From positions 2,729,501-2,793,500 of the forward strand of contig NZ_CP071057.1 of the NCBI RefSeq assembly GCF_017161425.1: a stretch of 64,000 nt of DNA. The letters are read 5' to 3'. Below are positions 1 to 9,494 of this stretch, piece by piece. The stretch comes from Marinicauda algicola (lineage in GTDB: Bacteria; Pseudomonadota; Alphaproteobacteria; Caulobacterales; Maricaulaceae). A program made the translations under genes and the position numbers. Each line of letters starts with the position of its first letter. Positions within the stretch are counted from its first letter, which is position 1. The notes under the pieces are model-generated. The model made no database searches. It was not told the origin of the DNA and saw only the letters and a program-made list of their open reading frames with translations.

Positions 1-216
1 TCTGAAGACTGCTTGGTCGATGCCAATTCCGGCTTGGTCTCGTCTCCCCACAGCATTTGAATTCCAGCGAGCTTGCCTCAACTGCGACAGAGGTGCTCGG
101 CTAGATTTCCCGGCTGTGGCAAGCCGCTTGCTGCATCGTCGTCAGAACCTCCTGGCGGTCTGAGGATCAGATTTTCAGACATAAGCGCCGTTACCGCTGT
201 ATCCTTGGAGGCATGG

Positions 217-1533
217 ATGAACCGTTTCAGCGAGGCTTTTTCGCGCCGGCGAACGACACCGGAAGCTGCCGTGCGGTCGATTCCCTCCGGTGCGAAGGTC
301 GCCTTGGGGCTCGGCGTCGCCCAGCCACCAGCGCTGCTGCGTGCGCTGGCCGGTCGTGTCGAGGCTCGAGAGGTGTCGGGTCTTTTGCTCTATTATCTGA
401 TTTCCACCGCCAATGCTGAGCCGGTGTTGCGCACCGAACTGCGCGATCGCATCGGGCCCGTCAGCCTTTTCCACGGCGCGAATGAGCGCAGGCTGGACAA
501 GGAGGCGGAAAGACTGGGCCTACCGCCGATCGACTTCCTGCCCACCGCGTTCAGCCAAGCGCCGGACGTGTTGAGTCGGCAAGTAGACGTTGACGTGTTG
601 CTGACGACGGTGGCGCCTATGGACGAAGACGGCTGCTTCAGTCTCGGCACCAACACCGACTATGCGCTCGCAGTGTCGCGCAGCGCGCGGCAGGTGATCC
701 TCGAGGTCAATCCCGCCATGCCGCGGGTACGAGGCGACTGCCGCGTTCCCATAGATCGGGTGACGGCCCTGGTCGAGAATCCCGTTCCGCTCCTGGAAGT
801 CCCGCCTGCCGCGGCGGACGAAATCGATGTCGCGATTGGGCGGCTCATCTCCAATCTGGTCGAGGACGGGGCCTGCCTCCAGATGGGGATCGGTACCCTG
901 CCCGACGCTGTTTGCGCCGCGCTCGGGGACCACCGCCACCTCGGCGTGCATACCGAGCTGATGGCGCCAGGGCTGGCGCAGCTAATGCGGCGGGGCGTGG
1001 TCGACAATAGTCGCAAGGCGGTTTGTCCAGGACGGACGATCTTCACTTTCGCGATGGGGGATCGAGATCTCTACGAGTTCCTCGACAACAATCCTGCAAT
1101 CGAGGCTCACCCCGTCGACTACGTGAACAATCCGGCGGTAATCGCCACGAACGACCGCGTGATTTCAGTGAACGCGACTCTGGAGGTCGATCTGCAAGGC
1201 GCCTGCAATTCTGAGCAGCTCGGTGGCCGTCAATTCAGTGGGGCGGGAGGGCAGCTCGATTTTGTGCGCGGCGCTTCGGCGTCGAAAGGAGGGAAGTCCA
1301 TCATTGCTTGTCACTCCACGGCCGCCAACGGCACCGCCTCGCGTATCGTTGCGCGCCTCAGCGGCCCCGTGACAACGCCGCGCAACGATGTCCAGTACGT
1401 CTGCACCGAATACGGGGTTGTGAACCTGCGCGGCTTGTCGCTGGCTCAGCGCGCAAAGGCCCTGATAGCCATCGCGCACCCTGACTTTCGCGAAGCCTTG
1501 GAGCAAGAAGCATTTGCGATGCTACGAAGCTAG
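217..1533 (+). CDS. acetyl-CoA hydrolase / CoA-transferase family protein
   Basis: This 438-residue protein resembles the acetyl-CoA hydrolase/4-hydroxybutyrate CoA-transferase family, which moves CoA between carboxylic acids or hydrolyses acyl-CoA through a glutamyl-CoA intermediate. Family-typical stretches include GVHTELMAPG, which carries the likely catalytic Glu, and the glycine-rich SGAGGQLDFVRGA near residue 345. Length is normal for the family. I start at the ATG at 217 because a GGAG lies 6 bases upstream; the frame stays open to a TTG at 73, but that extension is low complexity. It lies beside a pathway that yields acetyl-CoA, so a role in moving CoA to or from an aromatic or side-chain acid is plausible, but the substrate cannot be read from sequence. 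Confidence 0.85.
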   Translation: MNRFSEAFSRRRTTPEAAVRSIPSGAKVALGLGVAQPPALLRALAGRVEAREVSGLLLYYLISTANAEPVLRTELRDRIGPVSLFHGANERRLDKEAERLGLPPIDFLPTAFSQAPDVLSRQVDVDVLLTTVAPMDEDGCFSLGTNTDYALAVSRSARQVILEVNPAMPRVRGDCRVPIDRVTALVENPVPLLEVPPAAADEIDVAIGRLISNLVEDGACLQMGIGTLPDAVCAALGDHRHLGVHTELMAPGLAQLMRRGVVDNSRKAVCPGRTIFTFAMGDRDLYEFLDNNPAIEAHPVDYVNNPAVIATNDRVISVNATLEVDLQGACNSEQLGGRQFSGAGGQLDFVRGASASKGGKSIIACHSTAANGTASRIVARLSGPVTTPRNDVQYVCTEYGVVNLRGLSLAQRAKALIAIAHPDFREALEQEAFAMLRS

Positions 1534-1734
1534 CTGCGAACGCCACATCACCATTACTCGCACACGTACCCGCACAGGATCTTGCTTCAACCGGCCGTGA
1601 TCAAATCGGAACGGTGGTCTGGGCCAGATCGGAGTAGCCGGCCGGGATCGTCGGAATCCGCATATCCCTAGCGCAACGTCGGATATTTTAACAATAGCTG
1701 CCTGACCGCAGTAATCTTCTTGGGAGATCGAACC

Positions 1735-2154
1735 ATGCGAAGCCTGCGCATATTCCTCATCGCTTGCGGCATCTGGTACCTGTGCAATCTCGTCTTGCTC
1801 TGGCCGCAGGTCTACGCGGGTACCCTGCCCCTAATATATCCAGGGCTCGACCTGGGCCAGGGCAAGCCGGTGTTCGGCCTGCTGCTCGATGCCTGGTTGA
1901 TCGTCGGCATACAGCTGGCCGCGATCGGCGTCGTCGCCCTGTGGGGCGCGCGCCAACCGTGGAAGTACATCGCGCTGGTCCCGGTGATAGTGCTGACAGA
2001 AGCGGTCGGAGCGGCTTGGGACATCTACTCCCTATTGTGCAGCGGTGAGGCGGCATGGTTTGTTATCACTACGCTGGCGGCCCATGGGGTGATCGCAATC
2101 GGGGCCTGGTATGCTTGGAGCGCGTCGCACCGGGACAAAACGCAGCAAGGCTGA
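1735..2154 (+). CDS. BphX-like integral membrane protein
   Basis: A 139-residue hydrophobic protein with about four membrane segments (near residues 3-25, 47-66, 76-95 and 105-125). It has the look of the BphX-like family, short membrane proteins of unknown role found near biphenyl and other aromatic-degradation genes. The ATG at 1735 follows GGGAG by 8 bases; a TTG at 1720 is less likely. It converges on the aldolase/hydratase operon on the other strand. The family assignment rests on size, topology and context, so it is moderate. Confidence 0.65.
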   Translation: MRSLRIFLIACGIWYLCNLVLLWPQVYAGTLPLIYPGLDLGQGKPVFGLLLDAWLIVGIQLAAIGVVALWGARQPWKYIALVPVIVLTEAVGAAWDIYSLLCSGEAAWFVITTLAAHGVIAIGAWYAWSASHRDKTQQG

Positions 2155-2290
2155 AGTTCAGGGGCGCCGGCCGGAGAACCGTCAGCCGATGCTCATTGCT
2201 GCTGCTCAGGACCATGGGCAAGGTAAGATCAATACCGGTGCGGTGCTACTTGCACCAAGTTTGCGTTAACCGCTGCGCGCGCGTCATAAG

Positions 2291-3337
2291 CTACACCGCT
2301 TCGGTGAGAGTTTTAGCTTTGGCGAGGTCTAACGCGACATCGACGATCATGTCCTCTTGGCCGCCGACCATGCGCCGCCGTCCAAGCTCCAGCAGGATCG
2401 AACGCACGTCAAGGCCGTGGTCAGCCGCAGCCTTCTCGGCATGACGCAGGAAGCTGGAATAGACTCCAGCGTAGCCCAAGCTCAGCGTTTCGCGGTCGAC
2501 CCGCACCGGCCTGTCCTGAAGCGGACGCACCAGATACTCGGCAGCGTCCATCAGCTTGAAGAGATCGGAGCCATGATCCCAGCCATATGCACTGGCAGCG
2601 GCGATGAAGACCTCAAGAGGAGCGTTGCCGGCTCCGGCCCCCATCCCCGCAAGCGAGGCATCGACGCGTATTGCGCCATTCTGCACAGCGGCGATCGAAT
2701 TGGCCACGCCGAGGCTGAGGTTGTGGTGGGCGTGGATTCCACGCTCAGTCTCGGGCTTCAGCACCCGGCTGTAAGCTTGGAGTCGAGCCGCTACGTCGTC
2801 CATGGTCATAGCGCCGCCGGAATCCGTCACATAGACACAGTGGGCTCCGTAGCTTTCCATCAGATGCGCTTGCTGAGCGAGGGCGTCCGGCGAACTCATG
2901 TGGCTCATCATCAGGAAGCCCGAAACGTCCATGCCTAGGCTGCGCGCATATTCGATATGCTGCTTAGACACGTCGGCCTCGGTGCAATGTGTCGCCACGC
3001 GCACCGAACGCACGCCTATATCATAAGCATGCTTAAGATCATGGATCGTGCCAATACCTGGCAGCAACAAAGTAGTCAGTCTGGCGCGAGAGACCACCTC
3101 GGCCACCGCCGCAATCCAGTCCCAGTCGGTCGCAGCGCCGAAACCGTAGTTAAAACTGGAGCCAGCGAGGCCGTCGCCGTGGGCTACTTCGATGGCGTCG
3201 ACGTTGGCCTCATCCAGAGCCTTGGCGATCATGCGCACATGATCCAGCCCATATTGGTGGCGAATGGCGTGCATGCCGTCGCGTAGCGTGACGTCCTGGA
3301 TGTAGAGTTTTTTCTCCGGCTTGAATCCACTCATCAT
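2291..3337 (-). CDS. bphI: 4-hydroxy-2-oxovalerate aldolase
   Basis: This 348-residue protein is a DRE-TIM metallolyase that cleaves 4-hydroxy-2-oxovalerate to pyruvate and acetaldehyde in the lower meta-cleavage pathway. Visible active-site elements are [11 protein letters not shown] (Arg19, Asp20, His23) and the metal-binding HxH in GIHAHHN (His202, His204). Length matches BphI/DmpG/MhpE. It starts with ATGATG and overlaps the end of the dehydrogenase gene by 4 bases (ATGA), consistent with the known channelling complex in which acetaldehyde passes directly to the dehydrogenase. It is the last gene of the operon. The symbol could equally be dmpG or mhpE; hydratase-dehydrogenase-aldolase order matches bphHJI. 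Confidence 0.95.
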   Translation of the reverse strand: MMSGFKPEKKLYIQDVTLRDGMHAIRHQYGLDHVRMIAKALDEANVDAIEVAHGDGLAGSSFNYGFGAATDWDWIAAVAEVVSRARLTTLLLPGIGTIHDLKHAYDIGVRSVRVATHCTEADVSKQHIEYARSLGMDVSGFLMMSHMSSPDALAQQAHLMESYGAHCVYVTDSGGAMTMDDVAARLQAYSRVLKPETERGIHAHHNLSLGVANSIAAVQNGAIRVDASLAGMGAGAGNAPLEVFIAAASAYGWDHGSDLFKLMDAAEYLVRPLQDRPVRVDRETLSLGYAGVYSSFLRHAEKAAADHGLDVRSILLELGRRRMVGGQEDMIVDVALDLAKAKTLTEAV

Positions 3338-4275
3338 GCCGCCTCCGGTTTGCGGGTTTCAATGATCCGCTCCGCTGTTCTGAGAGCTGCTGAAGTCATG
3401 ATGTCCAGATTGCCAGCATAGGAAGGCAGATAATGGGCCGCGCCCTCAACCTCTAGGAAGGTGGTGACCTTGAGGCCGGTGTAGCGGCAGTCCAGATCGG
3501 GGATGTACAGCGGGTCGTTGCTGCCGATGCTCTCGAACTGTACTGCCTGTTTCAGGCGATAGCCGGGCACGTAGGACTGAACCTCGGCCACCATCGCCTC
3601 GATGGAGGCGCGGATAGCATCCCGATCAGCATCGTCACAAAGGCAATAGACTGTGTCCCGCATGATTAGCGGCGGTTCAGCCGGGTTCAGTACGATGATG
3701 GCTTTACCCTTTTCGGCGCCGCCGACGACCTCGATCGCGCGCGATGTCGTTTCGGTGAATTCGTCAATGTTCGCGCGGGTGCCGGGACCGGCCGATTTTG
3801 AGGCGATCGAGGCGACGATCTCCGCGTAGCGCACAGGGCTGACACGGTTAACCGCCGCCACAATCGGAATCGTCGCTTGGCCGCCGCAGGTGACCATGTT
3901 GACGTTTTCGGCTCTGAGGTTCGCCTCAAGATTGACTGGAGGGATCGTATAGGGGCCGATGGCCGCAGGCGTGAGGTCTATGATCGTCTTGCCACGTGCG
4001 CGCAGCTTTTCGTCATGCACTTTGTGAGCGCCAGCCGAAGTGGCGTCGAAGACGATCTCGATCTCGGAAAAATTCGGCAGAGAAAGCAGTCCGTCTACGC
4101 CATCGGCGGAGATCGGCACACCCATGCGCTCGGCGCGCTTCAGACCGTCAGATTCGGGATCGATGCCGACGAAGGCGCCCACCTCCAGCACCTTGGACAA
4201 TCGCATGATCTTGATCATCAGGTCGGTGCCGATATTCCCCGAGCCGATGATGGCGACTTTGGTCTTGCCGCTCAT
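3334..4275 (-). CDS. bphJ: acylating acetaldehyde dehydrogenase
   Basis: A 313-residue enzyme that oxidises acetaldehyde to acetyl-CoA with NAD and CoA. The N-terminus carries the Rossmann motif GSGNIGTD (residues 11-18), and Cys130 in [10 protein letters not shown] is the expected acyl-forming nucleophile of the DmpF/BphJ family. It overlaps the hydratase upstream and the aldolase downstream by ATGA junctions, so the three enzymes are probably made in a fixed ratio from one transcript. With the aldolase it should form the bifunctional complex that channels the toxic aldehyde. Length and motifs are complete and nothing suggests decay. Confidence 0.95.
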   Translation of the reverse strand: MSGKTKVAIIGSGNIGTDLMIKIMRLSKVLEVGAFVGIDPESDGLKRAERMGVPISADGVDGLLSLPNFSEIEIVFDATSAGAHKVHDEKLRARGKTIIDLTPAAIGPYTIPPVNLEANLRAENVNMVTCGGQATIPIVAAVNRVSPVRYAEIVASIASKSAGPGTRANIDEFTETTSRAIEVVGGAEKGKAIIVLNPAEPPLIMRDTVYCLCDDADRDAIRASIEAMVAEVQSYVPGYRLKQAVQFESIGSNDPLYIPDLDCRYTGLKVTTFLEVEGAAHYLPSYAGNLDIMTSAALRTAERIIETRKPEAA

Positions 4276-5060
4276 TTGCGCTTTCCCTCAAACGTGAAGC
4301 TGACGCTCCCCAACCCCTCGACGGAGGCACCAACGCAGCTACCCGGCGTCAAAACAACCATGGGGCCTAACGCCCCAGTAAGGATGATGTCGCCGGCCTT
4401 CAGTGGCTCACCTCGCGCGGCCAAGGTGCGCGCCAACCAAGCCGCGGCATTCAGCGGATGGCCCAGGCAAGCCGAACCGACCCCGGTGGAGGCGACTTCT
4501 TCGTTCACAGTCAGGCTCATCTTGCAGCCGAGCAGATCGAGACCCTCTAGAGACCTTTCTTCGCTGCCTAGCACGAAGAAAGCCGACGAGCCGTTATCGG
4601 CTACCGTGTCAGCGAACGTGATCTTCCAATCGGTGATGCGGCTGTCGACGATTTCGATGGCGGCGACAGCGCCGCGCACAGCGGCGGCGACGTCATGGGG
4701 TGTGGCGTCAGCCATGACTATATCGCGAGCGAGGATCAAGCCAATCTCGGCTTCAGCCTTTGCTTGTATAACACTAGTGCTCGACAGCACGCCGCCGTGC
4801 GCAATGCGCATATCCTCGAACAATACGCCGAAATCGGGTTGGCTCACGCCCAATTGTTTCTGCACCGCCTCAGCGGTCAACCCAATCTTGCGCCCAACGA
4901 TCCGCCGGCCTTGGCTTTGCCAGTAGCGAGTGTTGATCGCCTGAATCGCATAAGCCCCCTCGACGTCAGCGGGCTCCAGCGTTTCTCGGAGCGGGGGAAT
5001 TGTTGTGCCGCAATAGGCTTCTCGCAGACGACCAGCGGCAACTTCATGCGCATTAGACAT
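4272..5060 (-). CDS. bphH: 2-oxopent-4-enoate hydratase
   Basis: A member of the fumarylacetoacetate hydrolase-like hydratase family (MhpD/BphH/DmpE), 262 residues from the ATG at 5060, which is the usual family length. It adds water to 2-hydroxypenta-2,4-dienoate to give 4-hydroxy-2-oxovalerate. Typical segments are [27 protein letters not shown] and KAEAEIGL, the last carrying the metal-binding glutamates. The frame is open to a GTG at 5147, but that adds 29 residues unlike the family. It is the first gene of the operon and is transcribed away from the IclR gene, with an 88-base shared region holding a palindrome. Confidence 0.93.
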   Translation of the reverse strand: MSNAHEVAAGRLREAYCGTTIPPLRETLEPADVEGAYAIQAINTRYWQSQGRRIVGRKIGLTAEAVQKQLGVSQPDFGVLFEDMRIAHGGVLSSTSVIQAKAEAEIGLILARDIVMADATPHDVAAAVRGAVAAIEIVDSRITDWKITFADTVADNGSSAFFVLGSEERSLEGLDLLGCKMSLTVNEEVASTGVGSACLGHPLNAAAWLARTLAARGEPLKAGDIILTGALGPMVVLTPGSCVGASVEGLGSVSFTFEGKRK

Positions 5061-5138
5061 TCTTGGCCAGTCCCGTTTTTCTTCACAGACCTCAGATAAG
5101 CGCTCGGAACCAAGCGCGACAACCAGCTTGCCAGATTC

Positions 5139-5159
5139 ATTTCTCACATGGTAAGAAAT
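5139..5159. promoter_or_regulatory. palindrome, candidate IclR operator
   Basis: ATTTCTCAC and GTAAGAAAT flank a central ATG, giving 9-base arms with one mismatch. The central ATG (5148) is also the first possible start of the iclR gene. It lies in the region between iclR and the bphHJI operon, where IclR regulators usually bind. Binding is inferred, not shown. Confidence 0.45.
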
Positions 5160-6014
5160 CGAATGCCAACGCCTGTTCCGCGCACACTCGAAAAAGCTCT
5201 CGATCTGCTGCGGGTCGTCGTCGAGGACGGCGGCCAGCGATCATTCTCCAAGCTTGCCCAGGATGTCGCTCTGCCCGCCTCTACCGCGCATCGGCTAGGA
5301 GTCGTGTTGGAGCGTTACGGCTTCATTCTCCGCGAACGGCCGGGTCGCTATCTTCCTGGCCCATGGCTGATGGCGTTTGCCCGGCGGTTCGATGAACGGA
5401 CAGTGCTGGCGCGGATCAGTCGCCCGATCTTGCGCGAGCTCTCGCAACGCTGGCGGCAGACGGTTCATTTGGGCGTGTTGGAAGATTCCATGGTTACCTA
5501 TCTAGCAAAGGCCGCGCACGGTCCCGCCGCCGAATTCACGCGGGAGGACATGCAATTGGAAGCCTATTGCTCGGGAATCGGCAAAGTGCTGCTCGCCAAT
5601 GTGTCTCCTGCAGCGCGCGCGCGTTATTTGTCGGACGGGCCTTTCGTCGCCCTTACGTCCAATACGATCGTCGATCCGGAGTTGTTGCGTAAGCACTTAG
5701 AAGAGGTCGAAGTGCAGGGGTGGGCTTTTGACGACGCAGAAGTCTTCGAGGATTTGAAATGCTTGGCCGTTCCCGTCATGGGAGCAGACTGTTCGGTGAT
5801 CGCAGCGATTTCCATTTCAGCTCCAGCGCCGACTTTCGAAGGGTGCCGCAGGGAGCAGGCCCTTGCCGCACTCAGGGATGCCGCAGTTTGTATTGAGCGG
5901 CGAATGGCGGGCCGTGCTTTTGTCGCTTCCAGTTTGCTTGCCCCACGAAGCAAATCACCGCTACTATCCGATGATCCGGTGGTTGGATGCAAATCTTGTG
6001 GTTCCCAACCTTAA
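5148..6014 (+). CDS. IclR-family transcriptional regulator
   Basis: A regulator of up to 288 residues with an N-terminal winged helix (RTLEKALDLLRVV, then SKLAQDVALPASTAHRL as the recognition region) and a C-terminal IclR effector domain from about residue 85. It is divergent from the hydratase-dehydrogenase-aldolase operon and is the likely controller of it, sensing an aromatic or pathway intermediate. The ATG at 5148 sits in the centre of a palindrome and has no clear ribosome site. The in-frame ATG at 5163, after AAGAAA, may be the true start and would leave the palindrome as an upstream operator. The last 40 residues are unusually Ser/Cys rich. Confidence 0.88.
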   Translation: MVRNRMPTPVPRTLEKALDLLRVVVEDGGQRSFSKLAQDVALPASTAHRLGVVLERYGFILRERPGRYLPGPWLMAFARRFDERTVLARISRPILRELSQRWRQTVHLGVLEDSMVTYLAKAAHGPAAEFTREDMQLEAYCSGIGKVLLANVSPAARARYLSDGPFVALTSNTIVDPELLRKHLEEVEVQGWAFDDAEVFEDLKCLAVPVMGADCSVIAAISISAPAPTFEGCRREQALAALRDAAVCIERRMAGRAFVASSLLAPRSKSPLLSDDPVVGCKSCGSQP

Positions 6015-6213
6015 CCCCAACTTCGCTGCTTCAAAGCGATCAGCAACACGTCAGTGAGATTGGAATATCACACTAGTTTTTTCTTTTCGCTTTCCAACCA
6101 TATTGGGCGGCAACGGGGCTAGCCAATCTATGCCGCGTTGACGGAGCATGTGAACAGGCCTCCCGCTACGGCGTTCGCCAACCGCTTAGCCTAGCACGTG
6201 CGCGCCCATCGCA

Positions 6214-8253
6214 TCAAATCGAGAGCCCGCGCGTCCACCCCAACTGCCACAACACCGATCCACCTTGCACGACGCCCATGACCTCGCGGCCGAGCTGCTG
6301 TTCAATGACCGACCGCCAGGGGACAAGGGTGAACTCGTGGCTTTTCTCTACGATCGCGAACTTGCCGCTCGATAGCTGGATGGTGCCGGTGAACTTGCCG
6401 CTGACGGTCTCGCCGTCTCCGGCGGCGCGGAACGGCATGGCCTTGCTCGCGGCCATCTCCGCGCCGGCGTGAGCGACATCGCGATCGCGCAGCGTAGTAA
6501 GCAGATTGCGCCTGTAGAAGGTGCGACCATCCTGCTGGCGCGTGGCGTCACCCTGGTCGACCAGACGCTCACGGCGAAGGTCCATCGCTTCGCGGACCTG
6601 CTGTCCGAACCCGGCTGAGACCAGATCGGAAGCCTCGCCGCCGATCAGTCGCCGATCGAGCCAAGTGGCGCCATCGGCGCCGATCTGGCTTTCCAGATCG
6701 AAGGCCGAGAGGACGCGGATGTTCGCCTGCCGGTTCCGGCCTGAATCATAGGCGGCGGCGCGCTTCTCGAAGTCCTCGGGGATGCGCCATTGATCGGCGT
6801 CGATCCGTTCGACGATTCCGGCACGGCGCAGCGCCTCCAGGCGACGGACATGGGCGTCGACATAACCCTCATAGTCCCCGCCGGGCACGCGCCCTTCGAA
6901 CTTCGCCTGTTCCAGATGGCGGCTCGGTCGATAGACGTCGCCTTCGGCGACGGCGGCGATAGCGTGGTCGGACTGGCGCCGTGGTGCCTCGGCTGGGCCG
7001 ATCTCGACGATGCTGCCGATCCGAGCATCCTCCACGCGGGCCGGCTCGATGCCGGAGACATGATGCGTGCGCCCGTCGATCCCGTCGACAACGAGGGTGA
7101 GAGTCTCGCCCAGTTCGTCCGCCAGATATTTGTCGACGACACGGCCGACGACGGGCGCTTCGGGCGCGACCTCGTGGATGCGGAAGGTCATCGGATCGCG
7201 CTCCAGGCCATCGGCCTTCAGCGCCTTGTGCATGGAGCGGATGATGTCGCCGCGCTCGCCCAATTCGCGCAAGGTCGGCTCCAGCCGATTGCTCAATTCC
7301 CAGACGCCGTGCGCGTGCTCGGTCGCCAGGCCCATCTTCTCCAGCTTGGCGAGACGGCGAAGGCGGAGCGTCCGGTTGAACTGGCGGCGCGGTTCGGCCG
7401 GCTCATGGCGAAGGTCGAGGAAGCGCGTATCGGCTTCTTCCGCCATCGCCCTGTCGATACGGGTAAAGCGGTCCTGGTCGATCTCGGCCGAGAGTTTGCG
7501 GTGCTGCTCGATCTCGGTGACGGGACCGAGTTCGAGCGTCGTCAATTCGCTTGCCCGCTCGCGGATGCCGTTGGCGAGATAGTCGCCATTGATCACCAGA
7601 TCCCGGCCCAGTTCGTCGCGTCCGTTGACGATGACATGCACATGCGGATGGCCGGTGTTGTAGTGGTTGACCGCGACCCAATCGAGCTTCGTCCCGAGAT
7701 CGACTTCCATCTCGCTCATAAGGTCGCGGGTGTGCGCCTTGAGGTCCGACAGATCGGCGCCGTCTTCGGCTGAGATAATGAATCGGAACTGATGGCGATC
7801 TTCCTGTCCGCGCTCCAGAAAGGCCTCGCCGTCGGCGCGATCCTCCGTCGCCGAATAGAGCTGCCCGCGCTCGCCGTCGCGCGCCGTGCCGTCACGTTGG
7901 ATATAGCGCAGGTGTGCGGCGGCCTTGCCGCTCTTGCCAGCGTTCTGGACGAAGCGCGTCTTGACGAGGACGCGCCGAACGCCCGGCCGGCTGTGCCGCC
8001 ACCCCCCGGCGATCTGGCGGGACCGGACGAAGGCCGCGCCGCGCCCACGTCTGACGCCAGGTCCGCCGGCGGCGCGCGTGCGGCTCGCGCCCTTGGCCGA
8101 AATGCTCGGACCGTGACGCGACGGCGCGTTGCTCTGCTGGCGGGCGATCTTCCTAACCTTGGTGAGGAAGCTCTTGGTCCGCGCGCCGCCGCGCGTATCG
8201 GAGCGGATGCGGCCGGGTCTTGGTCGAAAGCGATCCTCATCGTCGCCGCTCAT
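6214..8253 (-). CDS. relaxase / mobilization nuclease with DUF3363
   Basis: A 679-residue VirD2/TraI-type (MOB-P-like) relaxase that would nick oriT and pilot the transferred strand. After a basic, low-complexity N-terminus comes AHLRYIQRDG (Tyr117, a conserved tyrosine of the family) and the metal-binding histidine triad in GHPHVHVIVNG (His202, 204, 206). The C-terminal half fits DUF3363. I start at the ATG at 8253; the frame is open much further upstream, but that DNA contains the probable oriT. It is the last gene of a minus-strand row with the transglycosylase, DUF736, TraF-like and DUF2840 genes. The coupling protein and trb genes that usually follow are missing; catabolic genes occupy that place. 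Confidence 0.9.
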   Translation of the reverse strand: MSGDDEDRFRPRPGRIRSDTRGGARTKSFLTKVRKIARQQSNAPSRHGPSISAKGASRTRAAGGPGVRRGRGAAFVRSRQIAGGWRHSRPGVRRVLVKTRFVQNAGKSGKAAAHLRYIQRDGTARDGERGQLYSATEDRADGEAFLERGQEDRHQFRFIISAEDGADLSDLKAHTRDLMSEMEVDLGTKLDWVAVNHYNTGHPHVHVIVNGRDELGRDLVINGDYLANGIRERASELTTLELGPVTEIEQHRKLSAEIDQDRFTRIDRAMAEEADTRFLDLRHEPAEPRRQFNRTLRLRRLAKLEKMGLATEHAHGVWELSNRLEPTLRELGERGDIIRSMHKALKADGLERDPMTFRIHEVAPEAPVVGRVVDKYLADELGETLTLVVDGIDGRTHHVSGIEPARVEDARIGSIVEIGPAEAPRRQSDHAIAAVAEGDVYRPSRHLEQAKFEGRVPGGDYEGYVDAHVRRLEALRRAGIVERIDADQWRIPEDFEKRAAAYDSGRNRQANIRVLSAFDLESQIGADGATWLDRRLIGGEASDLVSAGFGQQVREAMDLRRERLVDQGDATRQQDGRTFYRRNLLTTLRDRDVAHAGAEMAASKAMPFRAAGDGETVSGKFTGTIQLSSGKFAIVEKSHEFTLVPWRSVIEQQLGREVMGVVQGGSVLWQLGWTRGLSI

Positions 8254-8566
8254 GGGCGACGTCCTGGCCGAAACCCTGACAAAACGGCTGATTTCAGGTG
8301 ATAGTGCCGGTGCAAAGCCAGCAAGTCCAAGGCGTTGCGAGAATAGACGGCACCATGCCCACAAAAATGGAGTGCCGTGCGCGACAGCCCTAACCAGTGT
8401 GCAGACAACAACTTTTTTCCAAAGCGGCCCGACAGGGTGCCGCTTTGTTTTATCTTGCCCTCCCGCCTTTCCGCCTTTTTCGCCTCTCCTGCATGTCTTT
8501 GTCCCGGAATCCACGCTATCCGCCTGCACACTGAAACAGACGCCACGTCGCGCCGGATCGCCGTCT
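8254..8566. other. probable origin of transfer (oriT) region
   Basis: No convincing gene lies in these 313 bases between the relaxase and transglycosylase genes. It holds a perfect inverted repeat, AAAGCGGC at 8421-8428 and GCCGCTTT at 8439-8446, followed after 4 bases by TATCTTGCCC (8451-8460). MOB-P relaxases such as RP4 TraI and VirD2 nick a sequence close to YATCCTG|Y just beside an inverted repeat, so nicking between 8457 and 8458 on this strand is proposed. Short direct repeats of CCGCCTTT follow at 8464-8480. The position just upstream of the relaxase gene fits. Confidence 0.6.
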
Positions 8567-9292
8567 TCATTGCGATTCTCCTGCGTTTGCTCGGACAACG
8601 AACAATCCGTCGGATCGCGGCTCGATCGCCGATACGTCGCGCACCGGAAGCGTCGTCGGCATGTCAGTCGATCGCTGATCGGAGTGCCTGGAATCGGCAG
8701 TGCGTCTGTCGGTCGAACGCGCCACAAAGAGCGGCGCGCGGCTCCACCCAGCCGCGTCGGCCGTTGCGACCATGACGGGCGTCGTGCTGTCGCCTGCCCC
8801 TATCAGCGGAAGGATGGACGCAACATAGGCCCGCGTCTCTGCCGGAAGGGGACGCCCTGTCGAAAGATGCTCGTCATAACGGCCAGGACCAGCATTGTAG
8901 GCTGCGAGCATGGCGGCGATGTTGCCATATCGGTCGAACATCTCGCGCAAATAAGCTGCCCCCGCGAAGATGTTGTCGCGCGGATCGTAAGGATCGCGAC
9001 CAAGGCCATAACGGACGCGCAGCTCGGCCCAGGTATCGGGCATCAACTGCATCAACCCCATCGCGCCTTTGGCTGAGATCGCGCGCATATTCCCGGCGCT
9101 CTCGGCGCGCATGACGGCCCTGATCCATGCAACCGGAATGCCGAAACGCCGCGAAGCTTCGGCGATGTGGACGGCATAGGGATCGCCAGGCATCGCACGT
9201 TCGGCTGTCACCGGCTGCGCAACCGCCACGCCGTAAAACGGTGCGGTCGGAAACACGCTGGCGAGCAGGATAACGGCATATCGCAAGACCAT
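8567..9292 (-). CDS. conjugation-associated lytic transglycosylase
   Basis: A secreted SLT-domain protein of 241 residues that would open the peptidoglycan for the mating apparatus. From the ATG at 9292 the first residues form a signal peptide (hydrophobic VLRYAVILLASVF, cleavage near AVA-QP). The catalytic Glu lies in RAVMRAESAGN, followed by the family motifs GAMGLMQLMPDTW and AAYNAGPGRY. The C-terminal 70 residues are basic and unstructured-looking. The frame extends upstream to ATG codons at 9490 and 9625, but the start at 9292 is the one giving a clean signal sequence. It is grouped with the relaxase and TraF-like peptidase. Confidence 0.88.
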   Translation of the reverse strand: MVLRYAVILLASVFPTAPFYGVAVAQPVTAERAMPGDPYAVHIAEASRRFGIPVAWIRAVMRAESAGNMRAISAKGAMGLMQLMPDTWAELRVRYGLGRDPYDPRDNIFAGAAYLREMFDRYGNIAAMLAAYNAGPGRYDEHLSTGRPLPAETRAYVASILPLIGAGDSTTPVMVATADAAGWSRAPLFVARSTDRRTADSRHSDQRSTDMPTTLPVRDVSAIEPRSDGLFVVRANAGESQ

Positions 9293-9494
9293 CCGGTCTC
9301 CGATGCGACGCCAGCCTGCCAGTGTGCTCGCTGCGGTCAAGGGTGCGCGCGAAGCGCCGGCGAAGCGCCGCCCTTGACCTTCGCTGCGCGCCCCGGCCGG
9401 CCTACGTCCGAGCGGGACGAAGGGATGAGACGGCTTTTCCGCGAACAAAGGGATGGAGGCTTCGTGCGCGGTCCTGACGGGATAGCGCATGGCC

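Noticed and set aside
8254-8727. N-terminal extension of the relaxase to 8727
   Set aside because: The extra residues are not relaxase-like, overlap the transglycosylase gene and cover the oriT-like hairpin; the ATG at 8253 is better.
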